Shown: positions 10,235 through 18,859 of the stretch, one piece after another
Layout: each line of letters opens with the position of its first letter
Position numbering within the stretch: position 1 is the first letter of the stretch
Assembly: GCF_028737325.1 (NCBI RefSeq)
Contig: NZ_JAQZCH010000001.1
Coordinates: 540,732-604,731 of the forward strand
Origin: Microbacterium thalli
GTDB lineage: Bacteria > Actinomycetota > Actinomycetes > Actinomycetales > Microbacteriaceae
DNA length: 64,000 nucleotides
Reading direction: 5' to 3'
Notes under the pieces: model-generated
Database searches by the model: none
What the model was told of the DNA's origin: nothing
Seen by the model: only the letters and a program-made list of their open reading frames with translations
Translations under genes and position numbers: made by a program

Positions 10235-11884
10235 ATGCCCCATCGGCTCCTGTGGACGCCCCTCAGCGCCGGGCAGACCTTTCTGCGTCTGCAGCTCCCG
10301 TTCCTGTGCGGAGTGCTGTTCTTCGCGGTCGCCCTCGCTCTCGAAGTCCCGGCACTGCGCGAGTCATCCGTGCTCTGGCTCGGCGTCGCCGTCACGCTGC
10401 TCGCCTCGACGCTGTTCCTCTTCCCCCGCCGCCGGTGGCTCTCGACGGGGTGGGTCGTCATCGTGCCGTTGCTCGACATCGTCGGCATCGCCGCCGTCCG
10501 CGCGGCCCTCGTGCCCTACCTGCCCACGATCGGGATGCTGTGCCTGTTCCCCTTCGCGTGGATCGCGTACCGGTTCCGCTGGCCCGGGCTCGTGGTGGTG
10601 TTCGTCAGCGGCATCCTCATCGCCGCCCTGCCGTTCGCCCTCGGCGGGCAGCCGATCGCGAGCCTCCTCGCCTTCATCAACGTGTCGGCGCTGCCGCTCA
10701 TCGCGACCGGCATCTCCGTCGGCATCCACATGGGCGCGGTGAGCTTCCGGCGCGGGCGGGAGCGGGTCGAGGACGCCGGCCGCGCGCAGCAGGCGCTGCT
10801 CGAGAAGTCGCAGGACGACGAGCTGCTGCTGCGCTCGATCCTCGACACGGTCACCGGGGCGGTCGCGTTCTACAACGCCAAGAACGAGCTCGCCCTGGCC
10901 AACAGTGCCGCCGAGCAGATGGTCGACGTCGTCGGGTTCCGGTTGGACGCGCCGCCCTACGCAGGGCCGAACGTGCTCATGGCCGATCGCAAGACCACGA
11001 TCCCGCTCGAGGAGCAGATCATCCCGCGCGCGCTGCGCGGCGAGGTCATCGCGAGCCACCTCGAATGGCTCGGCAAGCCAGGCAATCAGATCGCCATCCT
11101 GGCTTCGACGCGCCGCGTCCATCGTGCGGACGGGATGCTGGTGGGCACCGTGATCGCGGCGTACGACGTGACCGAGCTCGCCGACGCCATCGAGATCCGC
11201 GAGGAGTTCCTCACGACCGTCTCGCATGAGCTGCGCACGCCGCTGACCTCGATCATCGGGTTCACCGACGAGATCATCGACACCCTCGGCGATCGCGCGG
11301 GCGAGCTCGGCGTCGCGACCTACCTCGAGACCGTCTCACGCAACGCCGACCTGCTGCTCGACCGTGTCAGCGAGCTGCTGACGGCGGCTGACCGCAACAT
11401 CGAGGTCGTCGCCGAGCCGACCGAGGTGACGACCCTGCTCGACCACGTGGTCGAGCCGCTGCGGCTGTCGGCGCAGCGGGCGGGCGTCGCGCTCGAGGTC
11501 GAGGCGCCGGCCGAGCTCACCGCAGTCATCGACCCCGCCCGCATCACACAGGCGGTCGAGAACCTGCTGACCAACGCGATCAAGTTCACCGGCCGCGGCG
11601 GGACCGTCACCGTCCGTGCCGAGCGGGATGCCGCCGGCGACATCCACATCGCGGTCGCGGACTCCGGCATCGGGATGACCGCCGACGAACGGCGCCGGGT
11701 CTTCGACCGCTTCTACCGCGCGCAGGCCGTGCGCCGGAACGCGATTCAAGGCATCGGCGTCGGCCTGTCGATCGTCAAGGCGATCGTCGACGCGCACCGC
11801 GGACGGGTGACGGTCGACAGCGAGCTCGGCGTCGGCACGACCATCACCCTGTCGCTGCCCGCCGGCGCGGGACGAGGCGACTGA
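10235..11884 (+). CDS. Orphan membrane sensor histidine kinase
   Basis: The protein has 549 residues. Several membrane helices fill about the first 165 residues. A PAS-like segment follows (around LDTVTGAVAFYNAKNELAL to TVIAAYDVTEL). The HisKA domain has phospho-acceptor His331 in VSHELRTPLTSIIGF. The ATPase has an N box (NLLTNAIKF), DSGIGM and GIGVGLSIVKAIV. No response regulator lies beside it. The upstream gene is cebR and the downstream gene is convergent. The ATG at 10235 places the start just before helix 1; an in-frame GTG at 10190 would add 15 residues. The signal sensed is not evident. Confidence 0.82.
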   Translation: MPHRLLWTPLSAGQTFLRLQLPFLCGVLFFAVALALEVPALRESSVLWLGVAVTLLASTLFLFPRRRWLSTGWVVIVPLLDIVGIAAVRAALVPYLPTIGMLCLFPFAWIAYRFRWPGLVVVFVSGILIAALPFALGGQPIASLLAFINVSALPLIATGISVGIHMGAVSFRRGRERVEDAGRAQQALLEKSQDDELLLRSILDTVTGAVAFYNAKNELALANSAAEQMVDVVGFRLDAPPYAGPNVLMADRKTTIPLEEQIIPRALRGEVIASHLEWLGKPGNQIAILASTRRVHRADGMLVGTVIAAYDVTELADAIEIREEFLTTVSHELRTPLTSIIGFTDEIIDTLGDRAGELGVATYLETVSRNADLLLDRVSELLTAADRNIEVVAEPTEVTTLLDHVVEPLRLSAQRAGVALEVEAPAELTAVIDPARITQAVENLLTNAIKFTGRGGTVTVRAERDAAGDIHIAVADSGIGMTADERRRVFDRFYRAQAVRRNAIQGIGVGLSIVKAIVDAHRGRVTVDSELGVGTTITLSLPAGAGRGD

Positions 11885-11912
11885 GCGCTCGTCCCGCGCC
11901 GCAGGCGCGCTG

Positions 11913-13253
11913 CTACTGCGGGTCGCCGCCGAGCTGACCCACCGCGGGGATGGGGCCGCCGTCGTCGGCGCCGGTGCGGCGCAGACGGGCGATCGCGTTG
12001 CCGGCGTGGTAGATCACCAGCGCCGCCACGGTGCCGAGCACGATGGCTCCGAACTGCAGCGAGCCGAGGTTCAGTGCGAACCCGGCGATCGCGATGACGA
12101 ACGACACCGCGACGGTGTACTGGTTCACCGGACGCGAGAAGTCGACCCGGTTGTCGACCCAGATCTTGATGCCGATGACGCCGATGAGGCCGTACAGGGC
12201 GGTCGTCACGCCGCCGAGGACCCCCGCGGGGATGGTGTTGAACACCGCGCCGACCTTCGGCGAGAAGGCGAGGAGGATCGCGACGAGGCCCGCGACCCAG
12301 TACGCCGCCGTCGAGTACACGCGGGTGGCGGCCATGACGCCGATGTTCTCGCCGTAGGTGGTCGTGCCCGACCCGCCGAAGCCGCCCGCGAGCGTCGTGG
12401 CGACGCCGTCGGCGATGAGGGCGCGGCCGGTGTGCTTGTTCAGCGACGGGTCCTCGGTCATCGTGGCGACGCCGCGGACGTGTCCGACGTTCTCGGCGAT
12501 GAGCACGAGCACGACGGGCAGGAACATCGGCACGATCGACCAGGCCGCGGCATCCCCGATCGCGACGAGGTGGAAGTCGGGAAGCCCGAACCACGGCGCG
12601 GCGTCGACCGCGGCGAACTCGACCTGACCCGTCACCGCGGCGACGACGTACCCGACGATGACGCCGAGGAAGATCGAGATGCGGCCGAGGAACCCGCGGA
12701 ACAGCACGCTGAAGAGGATGACCGCGCACAGGGTCACCGTGGCGACCTCGGGCTGCAGCTGGAAGTTGCCCCACGCGGCCGGTGCGAGGTTGAAGCCGAT
12801 GAGCGCGACGATGGCGCCGGCGACGACCGGCGGCATGAGCTTCTCGATCCAGCCGGTGCCGAACGCCTGCACGATGAAGCCCACCGCGGCCAGCAGAACA
12901 CCGGCGACCGCGACGCCCAGCAGGGCCTGGGTGATCTGCTCGGGCGTCTCGAGCCGGTTGCCGCCGTTGAGCGCGGTGATCGGTGCGATGAACGCGAACG
13001 ACGAACCGAGGTAGCTGGGCAGCTTGTTCCGGGTGATCAGCAGGAACACGAGCGTGCCGAGGCCCGAGAACAGCAGCGTCGTCGACACCGGGAAGCCCGT
13101 GATGATCGGGACGAGGAAGGTGGCGCCGAACATCGCGACGACGTGCTGCGCGCCGATCGCGATGGTGCCGGGCCAGTTCAGCCGTTCGTCGGGCTTGACG
13201 ACGGCACCGCGCGCGACGGTGCGACCGTCGCCGTGGAGGGACCAGATGGGCAT
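11913..13253 (-). CDS. uraA: Uracil/xanthine permease (NCS2 family)
   Basis: The protein has 446 residues and about 14 membrane segments. The family signature TTTYGENIGVMAATRVYST and the N-terminal QHVVAMFGATFLVP motif are intact, with the core segment MPPVVAGAIVALIGFNLA. It is a proton-coupled nucleobase uptake carrier. Uracil is the commonest specificity for this motif set, but xanthine or other purines are possible given the purine genes around it. GAGGAG precedes the ATG. purC ends 115 bases upstream on the same strand, so it may be partly read through from there. Confidence 0.88.
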   Translation of the reverse strand: MPIWSLHGDGRTVARGAVVKPDERLNWPGTIAIGAQHVVAMFGATFLVPIITGFPVSTTLLFSGLGTLVFLLITRNKLPSYLGSSFAFIAPITALNGGNRLETPEQITQALLGVAVAGVLLAAVGFIVQAFGTGWIEKLMPPVVAGAIVALIGFNLAPAAWGNFQLQPEVATVTLCAVILFSVLFRGFLGRISIFLGVIVGYVVAAVTGQVEFAAVDAAPWFGLPDFHLVAIGDAAAWSIVPMFLPVVLVLIAENVGHVRGVATMTEDPSLNKHTGRALIADGVATTLAGGFGGSGTTTYGENIGVMAATRVYSTAAYWVAGLVAILLAFSPKVGAVFNTIPAGVLGGVTTALYGLIGVIGIKIWVDNRVDFSRPVNQYTVAVSFVIAIAGFALNLGSLQFGAIVLGTVAALVIYHAGNAIARLRRTGADDGGPIPAVGQLGGDPQ

Positions 13254-13368
13254 GGGACTCCTCGGGAACAGGGATTCGGGATGGAGCGCGAGAGCGGCCC
13301 CACCTTACCTGTGAGCTCCCTGGACGCCCCGGTCGGCGCTCCGGAGGAAACCCAACCGTAACGCCGGG

Positions 13369-14259
13369 TCAGCCCGCGAGCGTGTCGAGCAGCTCGCGGT
13401 ACTTCGCCGCCGTGCGCGCGACGATCTCGGCGGGCAGCGCCGGGGGAGCGCCGGTCTTGTCCCATGCGGCGGCGAGCCAGTCGCGCACGATCTGCTTGTC
13501 GTAGCTCGCCATCCGCTCGTCAGGGGTCGAGCCGGTGCGCCACGCTGCAGCATCCCAGTACCGCGACGAGTCGCTCGTGAGCACCTCGTCGGCGAGGGTC
13601 AGGACGCCGTCGGCGTCGAGCCCGAACTCGAACTTGGTGTCGGCGAGGATGAGGCCCTTCCGCTCCGCGAGCGCGGCGGCGCGCGTGTAGATCTCGAGCG
13701 AGGTGTCGCGCAGCGCTGCGGCCGTGTCGGCGCCGACGATCTCGACCGTCCGCTCGAACGAGATGTTCTCGTCGTGCTCGCCCAGCGGCGCCTTGTACGC
13801 CGGTGTGAAGATCGGCTCGGGCAGACGGTCGCCGTTCTCGAGCCCCGAGGGCAGCGGGATGCCGCACACCGTGCCGTCCGCGCGGTACTCCGCCCAGCCC
13901 GATCCGGTCAGGTAGCCGCGTACCACGCACTCGATCGGCTGCATGTCGAGTTCGCGCACCACCATCGCGCGCGCGGCGACGTCGGCGGGAGGCGCTTCGC
14001 CGCCGGCGAGGTGGTTGGGGATGACGCGGCCGCCGTCCCGGCCCGCGAGCTGCGCGAACCACCAGAGGCTGAGGCGGGTGAGCAGGTCCCCCTTGCCCGG
14101 GATGCCGGGCTCGAGCACGTGGTCGAAGGCGCTGACGCGGTCGCTCGCGACGACCAGCATCCGGCCGTCCCCCGCAGCGGCCTCGTCGGCGGGCCGGTAA
14201 AGGTCGCGGACCTTGCCGGAGTAGACGTGCTTCCAGCCGGGCAGATCGAGGGCGCTCAC
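13369..14259 (-). CDS. purC: Phosphoribosylaminoimidazole-succinocarboxamide synthase
   Basis: The protein has 296 residues, the normal actinobacterial length. It has the SAICAR synthetase N-terminus YSGKVRDLYR, the VVRGYLTGSGWAEY signature, and the LADTKFEFG and DEVLTSDSSRYW blocks. It joins aspartate to CAIR in IMP synthesis. The GTG at 14259 is supported by a GATAAT hexamer (14266-14271, minus strand) ending 6 bases before it, which predicts a leaderless mRNA. The frame remains open far upstream but without homology. The next gene is divergent. Confidence 0.95.
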   Translation of the reverse strand: MSALDLPGWKHVYSGKVRDLYRPADEAAAGDGRMLVVASDRVSAFDHVLEPGIPGKGDLLTRLSLWWFAQLAGRDGGRVIPNHLAGGEAPPADVAARAMVVRELDMQPIECVVRGYLTGSGWAEYRADGTVCGIPLPSGLENGDRLPEPIFTPAYKAPLGEHDENISFERTVEIVGADTAAALRDTSLEIYTRAAALAERKGLILADTKFEFGLDADGVLTLADEVLTSDSSRYWDAAAWRTGSTPDERMASYDKQIVRDWLAAAWDKTGAPPALPAEIVARTAAKYRELLDTLAG

Positions 14260-14361
14260 CCGGCCATTATCCCGGAGAGGCCGAAGCTCCTCGCGCGCGC
14301 GAGGTCGGTGCCGGTACCGTGTGGCGCAAGCGCTGCGAGTCGTGGCGGGAGCGGGGGGACC

Positions 14362-14871
14362 GTGACGGCACCATCTGACGGACCGACGGTCCGAACGCGC
14401 CGGCTGCGGCGACTCGCGGTGGTGATGATCGCCGCAAGTCTCGTGCTGCTCCTCGTGACGATCGTGCTCGTGGCGATCGCGCCCGACCTCGAGCGTTTCG
14501 CTTCGCCGGTGCGGCTCGCCCTGAGCATGTTCATCGTCTGGGCGGCACTCACCTGGCGGTTCGCCGACCCGGCCTTCGATGGTCGCCGCGACGGCGGCTC
14601 GACCCCCGCAACGAACGACCTCGGCGAGCGCGACGACGCTGTGCGCCGAGCAGCCGATCGCGCCGCGCGTGCCCGCGTGATCGTGTCGAGCATCATCGTG
14701 CTCGTCGGCGTCGGCGTATTCGCGGTCGGCGTCTTCGCGGTCGGAACAGGCATCTCGCCCGCAGGCGAACCCGCGTGGCTGGGGTCGGTCCTGCTGTACG
14801 CGGGAGCGATCGCCTGCAGTGCCGGCGTCGCGGGCGCCGCGGTCTTCGGGGTCGACCGCGCAGGGGACTGA
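14362..14871 (+). CDS. Hypothetical four-helix membrane protein
   Basis: The protein has 169 residues. I do not recognise the family. Two hydrophobic helices (about 20-42 and 50-66) and two more near the C-terminus (about 112-135 and 142-162) flank a charged cytoplasmic-looking loop rich in Asp and Arg. A run of G followed by A sits just before the GTG start, which I chose because no other in-frame start is plausible downstream of purC's divergent promoter. It is single-gene and sits between purC (divergent) and the PadR operon. Confidence 0.65.
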   Translation: MTAPSDGPTVRTRRLRRLAVVMIAASLVLLLVTIVLVAIAPDLERFASPVRLALSMFIVWAALTWRFADPAFDGRRDGGSTPATNDLGERDDAVRRAADRAARARVIVSSIIVLVGVGVFAVGVFAVGTGISPAGEPAWLGSVLLYAGAIACSAGVAGAAVFGVDRAGD

Positions 14872-14904
14872 ACGCTCCTCGCTGGAGGGCCGGGAAAAAC
14901 CCCG

Positions 14905-14922
14905 TATAGTCCACATGGACTA
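14905..14922 (+). promoter_or_regulatory. -10 box overlapped by a PadR-type palindrome
   Basis: TATAGT (14905-14910) fits a -10 element. It is overlapped by an inverted repeat with 7-base arms TAGTCCA and TGGACTA around CA (14907-14922). It lies 20 bases before the padR GTG. The position suits autorepression by the PadR protein. Confidence 0.6.
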
Positions 14923-14941
14923 ATCGCGAAGGGGGTGCGCC

Positions 14942-15565
14942 GTGTCGGATGCCGTCGACCGGCTCACCCCGCTGGGGCTGATGCTCCTCGCCCTGCTGCG
15001 CGAGGACGACATGCACGCGTACGAGATGATCCGCCTGCTGCGCGACCGCAAGGCCGACCGTCTCGTCGCTCTGACCCACGGCACGATCTACCACACGGTC
15101 GCGCGCCTGGGCCGTCAGGGTCTCATCGTCGAGACGGGCACGGATCGGGCGGGCAACCGTCCCGAGCGCACGACGTACGCGCTGACGGATGCCGGTGCCG
15201 CCGCGCTCGTCGCCTGGATCCGCCGCGAGCTGCCCGCGATCGACCGGCCGGAACGGTTCCGCGTCGCACTCACCGAGGCCCACAACCTCGATCGGGCCGA
15301 TGTGCTCGCGCTGCTCGCCGAGCGGCGCGCCGCGCTCGCGGCATCCCTCGAGGCGCATCGCACGGCTCGGGCACGCGCGATCGAGCACGGCTCGTATCCC
15401 CAGTTCCTCATCGAGGTCCACCGCGAGACGGCGCTGCTCGCCGCGGATGTGGCCTGGCTCGACGAAGCGGTCGAGGACATCCGTCACCCCGAGAACGTGT
15501 GGGGGGTCGCCGACCTGCCCGCCACCGACCGCTACCTGGCACAGAGAGAAGCCGCACGCTCATGA
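14942..15565 (+). CDS. PadR-family transcriptional regulator
   Basis: The protein has 207 residues. The N-terminal winged helix carries the PadR pattern MHAYEMIRLLRDR, then LTHGTIYHTVARLGRQGLI, then the TTYALTDAG wing. The C-terminal helical Vir-type dimerisation domain follows. AAGGGGG lies 6 bases before the GTG. The stop overlaps the ATG of a DHA2 efflux pump (ATGA), so it most likely represses itself and the pump through the palindrome at 14907-14922 and is released by a pump substrate. Confidence 0.88.
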   Translation: MSDAVDRLTPLGLMLLALLREDDMHAYEMIRLLRDRKADRLVALTHGTIYHTVARLGRQGLIVETGTDRAGNRPERTTYALTDAGAAALVAWIRRELPAIDRPERFRVALTEAHNLDRADVLALLAERRAALAASLEAHRTARARAIEHGSYPQFLIEVHRETALLAADVAWLDEAVEDIRHPENVWGVADLPATDRYLAQREAARS

Positions 15566-17049
15566 GCGAGAACACCACTACCGTCCGCGCCCCCGAAGGC
15601 GCGACGCCGACCGCCAATCCGTGGCCCGCCCTGTGGGCGCTGGTCATCGGGTTCTTCATGATCCTCGTCGACACGACGATCGTCTCGGTCGCGAACCCCG
15701 CGATCAAGGCGGCGCTCGACCCGGCGACCGCCAACCTCGACAACGTGGTGTGGGTGACGTCGTCGTATCTGCTCGCCTACGCGGTGCCGCTGCTGGTCAC
15801 CGGCCGCCTCGGCGACCGCTTCGGCCCGAAGAACATCTACCTGATCGGCCTCGCGATCTTCACGGTCGCCTCGGTCGCGTGCGGCCTGTCGGGGTCGCTC
15901 GCCGCGCTGATCGTGGCTCGCGCCGTGCAGGGTCTGGGTGCGGCGATGATGACGCCGCAGACGATGGCCGTCATCACGCGGACCTTCCCGGCCGAGCGCC
16001 GCGGCGCCGCCATGGGGCTGTGGGGCGCGACCGCCGGTGTCGCCACGCTCGTCGGACCGCTCGCGGGCGGTCTGCTCGTCGACGGCTTCGGGTGGGAGTG
16101 GATCTTCTTCGTCAACATCCCGGTCGGCATCGTGGCGTTCGTCCTCGCGTGGCGTCTCGTGCCCCAGCTCGAGACGCACCCGCACCGCTTCGACATCGTC
16201 GGCGTCATCCTCAGCGCGGTCGCGCTGTTCCTCATCGTGTTCGGCCTGCAGGAGGGCGAGCACTACGACTGGGCGCCCGGGATCTGGCTCATGATCGCGG
16301 CCGGCCTGGTGGTGCTCGGGGTCTTCATCTGGACGCAGTCCCGCACCAAGAGCGAGCCGCTCGTGCCGCTCGAGCTCTTCCGCGACCGCAACTTCGCGAT
16401 CTCGAACCTCGCGATCGCCGCCGTCGGCTTCACCGTGACGAGCATGGCGCTGCCGATGGCGTTCTTCACGCAGCTCGCGCGCGGCCTCACCCCGACCCAG
16501 TCGGCGCTGCTGCTCGTGCCGATGGCGATCCTCTCGGGTGCGCTCGCGCCGGTGGCCGGCCGCATCCTCGACCGCGTCGACCCGCGTCTGCTGCTCGTGC
16601 CCGGGCTCGGTCTCATGGTCGTGGGACTGGGCGGCTACGCGCTGCTGATGAACACCGAGGCGCCCGTGCTGCTGCTCCTCATCCCCGCCGCCATCATCGG
16701 CGTCGCCAACGCCGGCATGTGGGGGCCGCTCGCCACGACGGCGACGCGGAACCTGCCGCCGCGTCAGGCCGGCGCCGGATCGGGCATCTACAACACGACC
16801 CGCACCGTCGGTTCGGTCGTCGGCTCCTCCGCCATCGCCGCCTTCATGCAGTCGCGCCTGGAAGCGAACCTCCCGGGAGCGGGGGATGCCGCCGGCGGCG
16901 GGTTCGGCGAGGAGGCCATGCCGCCCGCGGTCGCGGAAGGCTTCTCGTCGGCCATGGCGCAGGCGATGCTGCTGCCGGCCGTCGTCATCGCCGCCGCCGC
17001 GATCGTCGTCGTGTTCCTGAAGCGTCCCGCTCACCTCGGCCGGCGCTGA
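15562..17049 (+). CDS. MFS efflux pump, DHA2 (EmrB/QacA) family, 14 helices
   Basis: The protein has 495 residues with about 14 predicted transmembrane helices. Motif A reads GRLGDRFGPKNIY, the helix-1 motif LVDTTIVSVANPAI is typical of DHA2 drug:proton antiporters, and the motif C-like region GVATLVGPLAGGLLVDGFGWEWIF is present. It is translationally coupled to the PadR regulator. It likely exports an antibiotic, dye or other amphiphile; the specific drug cannot be told. Confidence 0.88.
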   Translation: MSENTTTVRAPEGATPTANPWPALWALVIGFFMILVDTTIVSVANPAIKAALDPATANLDNVVWVTSSYLLAYAVPLLVTGRLGDRFGPKNIYLIGLAIFTVASVACGLSGSLAALIVARAVQGLGAAMMTPQTMAVITRTFPAERRGAAMGLWGATAGVATLVGPLAGGLLVDGFGWEWIFFVNIPVGIVAFVLAWRLVPQLETHPHRFDIVGVILSAVALFLIVFGLQEGEHYDWAPGIWLMIAAGLVVLGVFIWTQSRTKSEPLVPLELFRDRNFAISNLAIAAVGFTVTSMALPMAFFTQLARGLTPTQSALLLVPMAILSGALAPVAGRILDRVDPRLLLVPGLGLMVVGLGGYALLMNTEAPVLLLLIPAAIIGVANAGMWGPLATTATRNLPPRQAGAGSGIYNTTRTVGSVVGSSAIAAFMQSRLEANLPGAGDAAGGGFGEEAMPPAVAEGFSSAMAQAMLLPAVVIAAAAIVVVFLKRPAHLGRR

Positions 17050-17085
17050 GTCCGTCGCACCCCCGGCCGGTGCTCGTGCCGCGGC

Positions 17086-18357
17086 CTACTCGGCGACGCG
17101 GGCGGCGATGTCGGTGCGGTGGTGCGAGCCGGGGAGCGTGATCTCGGCCAGGGCGCGATAGGCGCGGTCGCGGGCCTCGGCGAAGTCGGTGCCGCGCGCG
17201 ACGACGTTCAGCACGCGGCCGCCCGTGGCGACGAGCCCGTCGACCGTCTCGGTGGTCGCGGCGTGCGCGAGGTGCGCACCCGTGACGGATGCCGCCGCGT
17301 CGAGCCCCGCGAGCTGCCGGCCGGTCACCGGGTTCTCGGGGTAGCCCTCGCTCGCGAGCACGACGGTGACGGCCGCGTCGCTCGAGAAGGTCGGGTCGGG
17401 CTCGGACTCGAGGCGACCGCTCGCGGCGGCCATCAGCAGCTCCGACAGCGGCGAGGTGAGCCGCGCGAGCACCACCTGCGTCTCGGGGTCGCCGAAGCGG
17501 GCGTTGAACTCGATGACCTTGATGCCCGAGTCGGTGAGGATGAGGCCCGCATAGAGCAGGCCGATGAAGGGGGTGCCCTCCGCATCGAGGTGGCGGATGA
17601 CGGGCTCCGCGACGGTGCGCGTGACCTCCGCGACGAACTCCGCCTCGCTCCCGAAGCGATCGGCGAGCCACGGCAGCGGCGAGTACGCCCCCATGCCCCC
17701 CGTGTTCGGACCGGCATCGCCGTCGTAGGCGCGCTTGTAGTCCTGCGCGGGGCTGAGGGCGCGAACGGTGTCGCCGTCCGAGACGAAGAAGAGCGAGACT
17801 TCGGGGCCGGCGAGGAACTCCTCGATGAGCACCGGACCGCTCGGCAGATAGGTGTCGGCGTGGGCGAGTGCCGCCTCGCGGTCGTCGGTGACGATGACGC
17901 CCTTGCCCGCGGCGAGGCCGTCGGCCTTGACCACGTGCGGCGCACCGAGCTCGTCGAGCGCCGTCTCGACCTCGGCGCGGTTCCGGGCGCGCACCGCACG
18001 GCCGGTGGGCACGCCCGCCTCGTCCATGACGCGCTTGGCGAAGGCCTTCGAGCCCTCGAGCTGGGCGGCGGTCTTTCCGGGGCCGAAGACGGGGATGCCG
18101 CGCTCGCGCAGCGCGTCGGCGACACCCGCGATGAGCGGTGCTTCGGGCCCGACGATGACGAGGTCGATGTTCGCGCTGCCGGCGAACTCGGTGACCGCGA
18201 CGGGGTCGTTGGGGTCGAGGTCCGCGACCAGTTCGGCGTCTCGGGCGATGCCGGCGTTGCCGGGCGCCGCGAGCAGCTCGTGGCCTGCTCCTTCCGCGGC
18301 GAGAGCGAGCAGGATGGCGTGCTCGCGCGCGCCCGAGCCGAGGACCAGGATCTTCAC
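17086..18357 (-). CDS. purD: Phosphoribosylamine-glycine ligase
   Basis: The protein has 423 residues, a full GARS. It starts with the N-terminal KILVLGSGAREHAIL and has the ATP-grasp region (VKADGLAAGKGVIV), MGAYSPLP, and the NARFGDPETQVVL metal/ATP site. It makes GAR from phosphoribosylamine and glycine in IMP synthesis. TAGGCT (18364-18369, minus strand) ends 6 bases before the GTG, so the message should be leaderless. The divergent SCP-like gene starts only 35 bases away. Confidence 0.96.
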   Translation of the reverse strand: MKILVLGSGAREHAILLALAAEGAGHELLAAPGNAGIARDAELVADLDPNDPVAVTEFAGSANIDLVIVGPEAPLIAGVADALRERGIPVFGPGKTAAQLEGSKAFAKRVMDEAGVPTGRAVRARNRAEVETALDELGAPHVVKADGLAAGKGVIVTDDREAALAHADTYLPSGPVLIEEFLAGPEVSLFFVSDGDTVRALSPAQDYKRAYDGDAGPNTGGMGAYSPLPWLADRFGSEAEFVAEVTRTVAEPVIRHLDAEGTPFIGLLYAGLILTDSGIKVIEFNARFGDPETQVVLARLTSPLSELLMAAASGRLESEPDPTFSSDAAVTVVLASEGYPENPVTGRQLAGLDAAASVTGAHLAHAATTETVDGLVATGGRVLNVVARGTDFAEARDRAYRALAEITLPGSHHRTDIAARVAE

Positions 18358-18392
18358 CCGGCCAGCCTACCGACCGCGTTAGCGTAGGACCC

Positions 18393-18761
18393 ATGGCCCG
18401 CAGCATCCTCACCGCCGACGGCCGCGCCGCCCTGGCCGCGGTCGCGACCGCTCATGACGCGGGCGAGAAGCCGGCGCGCACCGACCTCGCGACGGCCGTG
18501 CGGTATCTCTTGCAGCTGCTCGTCGAGAAGGCGCCGGGCAACGCGGTCGAGATGCGCGTGCCGCCGTTCGGTGCCGTGCAGGTCGTCGAGGGTCCGCGCC
18601 ACACGCGGGGGACCCCGCCGAACGTGGTCGAGACCGACCCGCTGACCTGGATCGATCTCGCCACCGGCGTGCTGGCCTGGACGGATGCCGCGTCGGCGGG
18701 CCGCCTGACCGCGTCCGGCACCCGCGCCGACCTCATCGCGCTGCTGCCGCTGCGTCCCTGA
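18393..18761 (+). CDS. SCP-like (sterol carrier family) protein
   Basis: The protein has 122 residues. It resembles the small actinobacterial 'bacterial SCP orthologue' proteins often found beside purD. Recognisable segments are the N-terminal LATAVRYLLQLLVEKAPGNAVEMRVPP, GAVQVVEGPRHTRGTPPNVVE, and WIDLATG. No enzymatic residues are evident and the role is unknown. TAGCGT (18380-18385) ends 7 bases before the ATG, a leaderless arrangement whose promoter faces that of purD in the 35-base gap. Confidence 0.8.
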   Translation: MARSILTADGRAALAAVATAHDAGEKPARTDLATAVRYLLQLLVEKAPGNAVEMRVPPFGAVQVVEGPRHTRGTPPNVVETDPLTWIDLATGVLAWTDAASAGRLTASGTRADLIALLPLRP

Positions 18762-18806
18762 TACCTCGCAGGCCCACGGCTGGAGCCTGAGCGTTGCGAC
18801 GCTAGG

Positions 18807-18825
18807 GTAGGTTAGGCTGACCTTA
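18807..18825. promoter_or_regulatory. DtxR/IdeR-type iron box
   Basis: GTAGGTTAGGCTGACCTTA matches 16 of 19 positions of TTAGGTTAGSCTAACCTAA. It lies 35 bases before the htaA start codon, where iron-loaded DtxR would block transcription. Confidence 0.8.
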
Positions 18826-18859
18826 TCTGGTCGCTCTCATCTCGACCCCAGGAGTCCCC

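Noticed and set aside
13254..13368. Purine or guanine riboswitch between purC and uraA
   Set aside because: I see no conserved junction bases; the region holds only a probable promoter and a GAGGAG site.
13774..14361. In-frame upstream extension of the four-helix membrane protein
   Set aside because: It would run antisense through purC. The GTG at 14362 with a G-rich SD is the sensible start.
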